Below, one piece after another: positions 58,178 through 64,000 of a DNA stretch of 64,000 nucleotides; the stretch's first letter is position 1, and each line of letters begins with the position of its first letter. The stretch comes from Vibrio mytili (lineage in GTDB: Bacteria > Pseudomonadota > Gammaproteobacteria > Enterobacterales > Vibrionaceae), in contig NZ_JXOK01000053.1 of the NCBI RefSeq assembly GCF_000830505.1, forward strand, positions 1 through 64,000, written 5' to 3'. A program made the translations under genes and the position numbers. A model generated the notes under the pieces. That model made no database searches. It was not told the origin of the DNA and was given only the letters and a program-made list of their open reading frames with translations.

Positions 58178-58330
58178 CTTGCATATCATGATGTAAAGCA
58201 AGACATAAAAAATGTCATCATCAATGTGACCTTGTGCGGCTGTCTATTCGTTTTCTCAATCAACATATCCACATGTTGGTTAAAGACTAGGTTAATAAAA
58301 ATACAATACTAGACCTAAGGATTAAGAGCA

Positions 58331-58966
58331 ATGGAACTCAGTACTCAGTACTTTGATGTACATCTACTCACCAGAGATAATTCATACTCTCGGGTGATTC
58401 GAGATTTACTCAAAGTCACGTTTCCGTATATAAATCTTTCGTGTCATGAACACTTTCCGCAAATAAGTGAGAATGAGGCGATAACAATCATACTTTTCGA
58501 TGTAAAAACCATGCCAAGTCCACAAAATTACGGCATCTTGCCCAATAAGCGTAAAGAGAAATGGATCGCAGTGAATGTCCATTCTCAAACGTCATTGGAG
58601 TGGTTGGAAAAAGGCTATTCAGGCCAAATAAGCCATGGTTTGGAGTTGCTACCCAAAGCCGTACATGCGGTGGTCAATGGCGATATATGGTTTCCTCGCT
58701 CGATTTTAAATAAAGCGATTCATCATTATCAACAAGGAAGTGAAAACCCCGCTGTGTTAGTGGAAGCACTCAGCTCGCGATTTCTTTTAACTAGAAAAGA
58801 AAGTGAGATATGTAAATTAATGTTGCAAGGACTTTCTAATACACAAATTGCAAGGCATTCCAACGTGAGTATTAATACCGTTAAGACTCATGCTTCAAAT
58901 GTGTTGCACAAATTGGAAATTCGCTCTCGTTATGAGTTGATGGCCATGGCACGAGAGCAGGTCTAA
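58331..58966 (+). CDS. LuxR/CsgD-like transcriptional regulator
   Basis: The 211-residue protein has a degenerate receiver-like N-terminal domain (about 8-115) without the usual phospho-acceptor pattern. A LuxR-type helix-turn-helix occupies 150-207 (LTRKESEICKLMLQGLSNTQ, NTVKTHASNVLHKLEIRSR). The linker motif WFPR at 120-123 resembles the W-F/L-T/S-R cyclic-di-GMP motif of VpsT, with Pro at position three; whether it binds the nucleotide is uncertain. It is directly upstream of the fimbrial operon on the same strand, so control of those fimbriae is the likely job. Confidence 0.82.
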   Translation: MELSTQYFDVHLLTRDNSYSRVIRDLLKVTFPYINLSCHEHFPQISENEAITIILFDVKTMPSPQNYGILPNKRKEKWIAVNVHSQTSLEWLEKGYSGQISHGLELLPKAVHAVVNGDIWFPRSILNKAIHHYQQGSENPAVLVEALSSRFLLTRKESEICKLMLQGLSNTQIARHSNVSINTVKTHASNVLHKLEIRSRYELMAMAREQV

Positions 58967-59042
58967 AACAATGACATCAAACATTTCCCATCTCTAAGAT
59001 GCAAGACTAGTGAACATAGCAAAGTAGACTAAGTAACAGTAA

Positions 59043-59099
59043 TTTCACCCTATTTTCACCCCAACAATCGATGGGATCTCACCTTTGTTGATGAGGTGA
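59043..59099 (+). promoter_or_regulatory. Fimbrial operon control region with repeated TCACC motifs
   Basis: TTTCACCC occurs at 59043-59050 and again at 59054-59061, 11 bases apart. TCACCT (59079-59084) and AGGTGA (59094-59099) then form an inverted pair. Four copies of TCACC/GGTGA in 57 bases, about 70-130 bases before the first fimbrial gene, suggest a multi-site operator. Confidence 0.45.
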
Positions 59100-59170
59100 A
59101 CACAGGGCCTCCCTCTTAAGCTTTTTATGCGATGCAACAATACGCATTCATACAAACGAGGGATTGAATT

Positions 59171-59749
59171 ATGAAAAAACTACTACTTGCTACTGCGATT
59201 GCTTCACTTTCTTTTGGGGCTTCTGCTGTTGAGTTTACAGAAACTATTGACTTCGACTCTTTAAAATCAACAGACAGTAAGACAATTGATCTATTCGGCT
59301 ACGTTCCAGAACGGTGTTTGCTCAGAGTGAAAAATAATTCTTTTAAAGACGTTTTGAAGAACGCAAGAAATGTACATGATGATATCGGTGGCAATGCTCA
59401 AAACGACCCGGTAGCTCTAGGCGACCTTTTAGCTTGGTGCAACTACGGCAGTAAACTAAAGCTTGAAGTAAAAGCAACAAAACTCGTCGGTATAGGATCA
59501 AGCAATTTATTTAAGACCATTGATTACGACGTACTTATCGGTGGGCAACCTTTAGGTAATACCAAAGATTTTGGCATCTTTAAAAAATCGGAAGTGAAGT
59601 TTTACAATGACGCTGAACATCTGAAAAACAAAGCAAGTAAACGCTCTATAGCCATACAACCAGAAGATGCTGGATTTGCAAAACATGGCAAATATTTCGG
59701 CAAAATGACAGTTAGCCTCTCTGCAATTGGACCTCATTTTGGCTATTAA
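59171..59749 (+). CDS. Probable major fimbrial subunit
   Basis: The 192-residue secreted protein has a signal peptide (MKKLLLATAIASLSFGASA) and a mature part with two cysteines (in ERCLLRV and LAWCNYG) that may form a disulfide. The C-terminus (KMTVSLSAIGPHFGY) has alternating hydrophobic residues ending in an aromatic, as in subunits completed by strand exchange. I recognise no named family. It is the first gene before a chaperone-usher pair and is followed by a strong hairpin, which suggests high expression of this gene alone. Confidence 0.7.
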   Translation: MKKLLLATAIASLSFGASAVEFTETIDFDSLKSTDSKTIDLFGYVPERCLLRVKNNSFKDVLKNARNVHDDIGGNAQNDPVALGDLLAWCNYGSKLKLEVKATKLVGIGSSNLFKTIDYDVLIGGQPLGNTKDFGIFKKSEVKFYNDAEHLKNKASKRSIAIQPEDAGFAKHGKYFGKMTVSLSAIGPHFGY

Positions 59750-59858
59750 GAAAACTAAAGTGGGATTTTGGATAGGAAGGAACAAGTGGTAGTCGCGGTA
59801 ATAACAGTTAAAAATCACTGTCGACTAATATCCAAATATCGCCATTAGATGCATGTTT

Positions 59859-59891
59859 AAAAGCTTGGTTCTGAATCGGACCAAGCTTTTT
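59859..59891 (+). terminator. Hairpin with T tract between subunit and chaperone genes
   Basis: AAAAGCTTGG (59859-59868) pairs with CCAAGCTTTT (59881-59890) and is followed by T. It lies 110 bases after the subunit stop and 88 bases before the chaperone start. Partial termination here would give more subunit than usher transcript. Confidence 0.75.
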
Positions 59892-59978
59892 GTACAGCGT
59901 GACTTTAGGTTGATTTATATAGACGTTATTTAGGAAATTGTAGTGTAAGGCTAACCATACGAAATAAGGACATTTACT

Positions 59979-60674
59979 ATGATTAAAGTTATTACGTACT
60001 TATTACTTTGTGTTACTACGACACTTTTTAGTTCTTTAGCCCCCGCATACGAAGTGAGTCCCATCTATCTAGAGCTTGATGATATAGGCAAAAAGGCACA
60101 AGGGCTATACGTCATCACGAACGTTGAAGAGTCACCAATCATGCTTGAGGTCAATACTTACCGCGCTGACTATTCATCTGGAGAAGAAGTGCTAACACCA
60201 GCAGATGATGAGTTTCTGATTCTTCCTCCTCAAGCCAAAATTGACGGGTTAAAATCTCAAACCTTCCGCGTCAGACATATTCCCAAGAATAAAACGTCTA
60301 AGACTCACACCTACCGAATTATCTTTACTCAAGTAGAACTCGAAAATTCTGGAAAAAAAGACGATCAAGACAGCTCTATCTCCATGTTGCTTGAATTTGC
60401 TACGTTGGCTTTTGTCTCACCACAAGCCAGTAAACCAGTCGCTAAAGCATCATTAACTCAAAACGGCCTTATCGTTAGCAACGAAGGTAATCGTGTTCTT
60501 AATATGACAACCCTTGAGTTCGAGTTTAGTGGAGGTAAAGAGGATAAATCAATCAGTTGGGAAACACTCAGCAAACAGACAAGTGCTTATCTGATGCCCG
60601 GCTCTCGAGTCAGCTATGCTTTACCTGAATCCCTAGGCACACCAAAACAGGTAAAAATAAGCAATTTGGAATAA
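59979..60674 (+). CDS. Periplasmic pilus-assembly chaperone
   Basis: This 231-residue protein has a signal peptide (to about residue 24, PAYEVSPIY) and an immunoglobulin-like first domain with GLYVITNVEESPIMLEVNTY, ILPPQAKIDG and the conserved QTFRVRHIPKNK basic patch. It also carries THTYRIIFTQVELE and a smaller second domain. Such chaperones fold subunits by donor-strand complementation in the periplasm and pass them to the usher, which follows 10 bases downstream. The family is diverged from FimC/PapD; I rely on domain layout and neighbours. Confidence 0.85.
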   Translation: MIKVITYLLLCVTTTLFSSLAPAYEVSPIYLELDDIGKKAQGLYVITNVEESPIMLEVNTYRADYSSGEEVLTPADDEFLILPPQAKIDGLKSQTFRVRHIPKNKTSKTHTYRIIFTQVELENSGKKDDQDSSISMLLEFATLAFVSPQASKPVAKASLTQNGLIVSNEGNRVLNMTTLEFEFSGGKEDKSISWETLSKQTSAYLMPGSRVSYALPESLGTPKQVKISNLE

Positions 60675-60684
60675 GGAAAGCCCA

Positions 60685-63063
60685 ATGAAAAAAACAATCT
60701 CCGGGCTACTTTTACTTTTCATTTTCTCTTTTGCTTATGCGCAAGACTGGGTTTTTCCTTTACCTGCAACATGGGGGGATCGAGAGCTCGGAGAACTGGA
60801 CTCTCGTACCGATGGACAAATAGTCAATTCGGTCAATACCGCGCAGTTAAAAACATTAACCAAACAACTGGTGAATCCGCAGACCTATACAAAGCTCGAA
60901 CAATATAGCAATAGCTTTATTAGCACCAAAGAATTAGAGCAGATGGGCATACTGATCAATTTCGATGCTGGCACTCAAACTGTCGACTTTACCTTCTCCG
61001 AGAGTGCCGCGGCAAATTTTCTCCTGTCGTTTGGGTCCGAATATAAACCAGCCCAGTATTCTGAAAGTGCTTTTTGGACATGGAAAAATACATTTAATGC
61101 CAGCACAGATTACACCTTCAACCAAGCATCAGGTCTTGATAATACCCAAACATGGTTAGGCGAATGGCTGATAAACATGAACATTGGTGGGGTTCGGGGC
61201 GCAAACCTTGATGTATCTGGGTTTATTGATGGAGGAACAAACATAGATGCTGAGTTTTATCGAGGCGAAGCCAAATTGTTCTTCGATGAACCCGACTCCC
61301 CTTGGCGGTTTACCCTAGGTGACGTTTCGCTTAACGGTGCCGGGCATTTACCTTCGGCACCCATTGGAGGTTTGGCTTTTGAACGCCTGTATCAAGATTT
61401 GCAGCCAACAAGAAATATTCAAAATGGTGGCACTCAGCCGCTTATTCTAAATGAAAGTGCCGATGTTGAAATCTACATTAATGACATCTTTTTCACTGAG
61501 ATCCGCTTACCGCCTGGGCGTTATACTTTAGACGATCTGCCGCTCATCTCTGGCACCAATGATGTGCGCCTTGATATTAGCTATCAATCGGGTCGGAGGG
61601 ATACCATTGTTTATAGTCAGTTCTTTAATTCACGCTTATTACGAGAAGGTATTTCTGATTTTGGTTTCTATTCCGGTTTGTACTCCAGTATCGTCGACAA
61701 CGATTTTGAATACGATCAAGATCAATGGATCACCTCTGGTTATTACGATTATGGCATTAACGACTATTTGACCGTCGGAATTAATGGCCTGTATCACCCA
61801 GAAGGCCAGCAACTTGGATTTATCGCTACCATAGGTACCGAATACGGGAATATAGGCCTGCGTTTATCGGGGCAACAAAACAAGCCAAACGACCTTTCAG
61901 GCGGCATCATTAGCTTAGATTACGCACACCAAATTTGGGGTACAGACGATTATGGCTCACCAAACTTTCGCTTAGGGGCTGAATACCAGCAACAATATTT
62001 TTCGCTGCCTTGGCAAGAGGAGCTCCCGGTCACTGGCTATCTAGTTTTCAGTAATTATGTGTTCACCATTACCGATACTCTAAGCACAGTGATTAGCGGA
62101 GACTATCGCGATTATGATGAACAGGAAATAGAATGGTTGGCGTCGGCGCAATTGACTTGGCAGTGGAACAGTTTGTCGATATCGGCCGGCGTAGAACAAG
62201 AAGACAACCCCAACGAAAATATAGATGAAACCCGTTTTACCTTTTCTTCTGACTGGAATTGGTATTCAGAGAATGGCGATTACGGCGCCAATGTATCTTA
62301 TTCTAATTTACCCGACTCTTACCGAGCTCAATTTCAACGCCCATCGGACAATTACACTGGCAGCCATGGTTACGCGCTGTCTCTCGAGGGTGATTCGTCT
62401 TCGCAAGTTTATTCAGCCGAAGCAAACTATGTCGCCAACCGTTTTTTAATTGATGGAGAAGTGTCGCACTACCAATTTGATGAGACCGACGGCTATCACA
62501 CAGCGTCATTAAGAACCAGTACGGCACTGTCGATGGCCGATGGTCATATTGCTTGGTCGCGACCAATAAATGGGCCAATCGCCATCATTAACGTCCATAA
62601 TAGCTTGGATGCGGATGTCGATGTGAATGCATTTGCCGATGACCCTCCAGAACTAATTTCTACGTCATCAATCAGTAATGCAGCAAGTTTGCCTGGCGGG
62701 CATCAACAGTCAAATATATACATCACATCCCCCGATGCGCCTATTGGGTATAACTTGGGCGATTACGAGCGTACCATCACGCCCGGTACCCAGACTGGTC
62801 ATGTAATACAAGTCGGCTCTGATGCATCAAAAACCATCATTGGAACTATAGAAATCGCAAATAATTCGCCACTATCGCTTCATCAGGGGCTGTTCACTGG
62901 GCAGAGCAAAACATATGAGTTCTTTACCAATCGCGCAGGAAAATTCGTCGTTGAGGGTGTAGCACCGGGTACATATTCGATCACGATACCTGGGTTTTCC
63001 TCCTTAGAAGTCCAAGTGCCCGATGTGAGTGAAAACCTTATCTATCTACACTTTACAAATTAA
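60685..63063 (+). CDS. Fimbrial outer-membrane usher
   Basis: The 792-residue protein has a signal peptide (ends AYAQ), an N-terminal periplasmic domain and a beta-barrel with the plug region at about 265-320 (DVEIYINDIFFTEIRLPPGR, SGTNDVRLDISYQSGR). The barrel has many alternating aromatic strands, and a C-terminal domain ends FVVEGVAPGTYSITIPGF. The usher forms the outer-membrane pore that takes subunits from the chaperone. It resembles PapC/FimD in layout but is rather short and diverged, so it may belong to a less-studied usher clade. It follows the chaperone closely and precedes the tip subunit gene by 13 bases. Confidence 0.88.
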   Translation: MKKTISGLLLLFIFSFAYAQDWVFPLPATWGDRELGELDSRTDGQIVNSVNTAQLKTLTKQLVNPQTYTKLEQYSNSFISTKELEQMGILINFDAGTQTVDFTFSESAAANFLLSFGSEYKPAQYSESAFWTWKNTFNASTDYTFNQASGLDNTQTWLGEWLINMNIGGVRGANLDVSGFIDGGTNIDAEFYRGEAKLFFDEPDSPWRFTLGDVSLNGAGHLPSAPIGGLAFERLYQDLQPTRNIQNGGTQPLILNESADVEIYINDIFFTEIRLPPGRYTLDDLPLISGTNDVRLDISYQSGRRDTIVYSQFFNSRLLREGISDFGFYSGLYSSIVDNDFEYDQDQWITSGYYDYGINDYLTVGINGLYHPEGQQLGFIATIGTEYGNIGLRLSGQQNKPNDLSGGIISLDYAHQIWGTDDYGSPNFRLGAEYQQQYFSLPWQEELPVTGYLVFSNYVFTITDTLSTVISGDYRDYDEQEIEWLASAQLTWQWNSLSISAGVEQEDNPNENIDETRFTFSSDWNWYSENGDYGANVSYSNLPDSYRAQFQRPSDNYTGSHGYALSLEGDSSSQVYSAEANYVANRFLIDGEVSHYQFDETDGYHTASLRTSTALSMADGHIAWSRPINGPIAIINVHNSLDADVDVNAFADDPPELISTSSISNAASLPGGHQQSNIYITSPDAPIGYNLGDYERTITPGTQTGHVIQVGSDASKTIIGTIEIANNSPLSLHQGLFTGQSKTYEFFTNRAGKFVVEGVAPGTYSITIPGFSSLEVQVPDVSENLIYLHFTN

Positions 63064-63076
63064 AGAGGGCTAATTT

Positions 63077-63934
63077 ATGAACACATCAACCAAACTTGTA
63101 CTAGTCACTGCTGCACTATTGTCAACTCCAGCTTGGTCTAAATCTGAATGTAGAGGAAACTGGTCAATTGATGTCGACCGAAGTAATACGCAATATAAAA
63201 GCGATCTTAGTGCGTATATTCCGGTTTACCTGCAAATGTCGAGTGACGTACAACAATGTCGATTTCCGGTTTCATTCGTTTATGTCAATAACAAACAAAA
63301 GAGTCACTTGAGGGCATTCAATCACCAGCTAAATCTTACCGTCTTAGACAGAAACTTCCACCAGCTGAATTATCGTCAAAACAAAGGTTTTCAGTTAAAC
63401 CTTGAGCGAGGCGCAGTAACCAAATTCTGGTTGAAAGTGAATCAGGCCAAGATGGCTTCCTCTGGTTTGTACAATGGTATCTTAGAGTTAAGCATGCGCT
63501 TAGGCGATGATGAACAAAGCAAAAAAGCGAAGGTTCAACTCGATGTTCCTGCTTTTGTTGCATTCCGTTCATCCGGTAATAACCCAATGCTAAAAAGTAA
63601 AGGGCATTCTAGTTATCGTTTTTCACTAGGAAATTTACAATCTAATAAAACGTATCGAGCAGATTTCGATTTGCTGTCGAATTCAAATGTTCGATTAGTT
63701 ATCAAGCAAAAGTACGGAGAACTAAGGCTGCACTCTGAACAAAAAATAGCGATACCTTATAAGTTGGATTTCAACCACAAACCCGTGAATACAAAGTCCA
63801 CATTTCAGTTTGAAAACAGCGGGAACATTAAAAAGTGGGGAATACCCATGGAAGTTTCACTGGGGAATATAGATTTTGCCAGAGCAGGCAGCTATCGAGA
63901 TACTATCACGGTTGAAGTAAAAGCACTGCCTTAA
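63077..63934 (+). CDS. Probable fimbrial tip subunit or adhesin
   Basis: The 285-residue protein has a signal peptide (MNTSTKLVLVTAALLSTPAW) and a mature region with two cysteines (SECRGNW and QQCRFP). It is rich in predicted beta strands and ends with DTITVEVKALP, a strand that fits subunit donor-strand exchange. About two thirds longer than a pilin, it likely has an extra N-terminal domain. No adhesin family is recognised; the role rests on its place as the last gene of the chaperone-usher operon. Confidence 0.6.
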   Translation: MNTSTKLVLVTAALLSTPAWSKSECRGNWSIDVDRSNTQYKSDLSAYIPVYLQMSSDVQQCRFPVSFVYVNNKQKSHLRAFNHQLNLTVLDRNFHQLNYRQNKGFQLNLERGAVTKFWLKVNQAKMASSGLYNGILELSMRLGDDEQSKKAKVQLDVPAFVAFRSSGNNPMLKSKGHSSYRFSLGNLQSNKTYRADFDLLSNSNVRLVIKQKYGELRLHSEQKIAIPYKLDFNHKPVNTKSTFQFENSGNIKKWGIPMEVSLGNIDFARAGSYRDTITVEVKALP

Positions 63935-63964
63935 CGACGCCCCAAAATACGTTGACAGCAACAA

Positions 63965-63989
63965 AAAGCCCCGCACTTGGCGGGGCTTT
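63965..63989 (+). terminator. Terminator of the fimbrial operon
   Basis: GCCCCGC (63968-63974) pairs with GCGGGGC (63980-63986) around ACTTG, with flanking AAA and TTT extending the stem. It lies 30 bases after the last stop codon. Confidence 0.85.
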
Positions 63990-64000
63990 GAAATCATAGA

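Overview
The window reads as a chromosomal segment of a marine Vibrio, probably of the Harveyi clade (V. alginolyticus / parahaemolyticus / campbellii-like). The reasons are a 343-residue DapD, a DUF2850 protein beside argA, a recC-recB-recD cluster, galETK, a Tad pilus locus, and interspersed CCTAGG-rich intergenic repeats that I associate with vibrios. The species call is inference from gene content. No rRNA, tRNA, CRISPR, transposase or integrase gene was seen.

Layout: 0.2-5.5 kb holds csdE, tcdA, mltA and a DUF2850 protein (all minus), then argA and a small orphan gene (plus). 5.5-15.2 kb is the RecBCD cluster on the minus strand. 15.5-20 kb holds an MscS-type channel, a LysR regulator, LexA-controlled yebG and dapD. 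20-27 kb is the glycerol-3-phosphate regulon (glpQ, glpF-glpK, glpR, glpD). 27-30 kb holds zntB, nnrS behind a dyad resembling an NsrR box, and a gamma-glutamylcyclotransferase-like gene. 30.2-36.6 kb is galactose metabolism: galR, galK-galT-galE and a second LacI-family regulator. 36.8-39 kb is a LysR-chrA divergent pair. 39-42.3 kb is an AT-rich stretch with an O-antigen-ligase-like gene and a PAP2-family gene. 42.3-54.9 kb is a complete Tad/Flp pilus operon on the minus strand with a divergent AraC regulator. 56-64 kb holds an acyl-CoA synthetase-like gene, a LuxR/CsgD-like regulator and a four-gene chaperone-usher fimbrial operon.

Two patterns cut across the genes. First, a family of CCTAGG/CTAGGACC repeats lies at the 3' ends of csdE, yebG, galT and galE, and in csdE and galT it appears to supply the last codons and the TAG stop. 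Second, seven genes (recB, galR, galK, the O-antigen ligase, tadC, tadD, tadG) are broken by single-base indels, nine in all. Each gene returns to a full-length reading frame when the indel is corrected. This looks more like sequence error than gene decay, but a 10-A tract in tadG could also be a phase-variable site.

Regulatory sites read from the sequence include a LexA box at yebG, a GalR operator close to the Escherichia coli external gal operator, a dyad before nnrS, recurrent TGCTCG motifs beside the glp genes, four phased GTTAG-type repeats before flp, and phased repeats before the LuxR gene and the fimbrial operon. The last 22 kb is a surface-adhesion region with two separate pilus systems and three dedicated regulators or regulatory regions.
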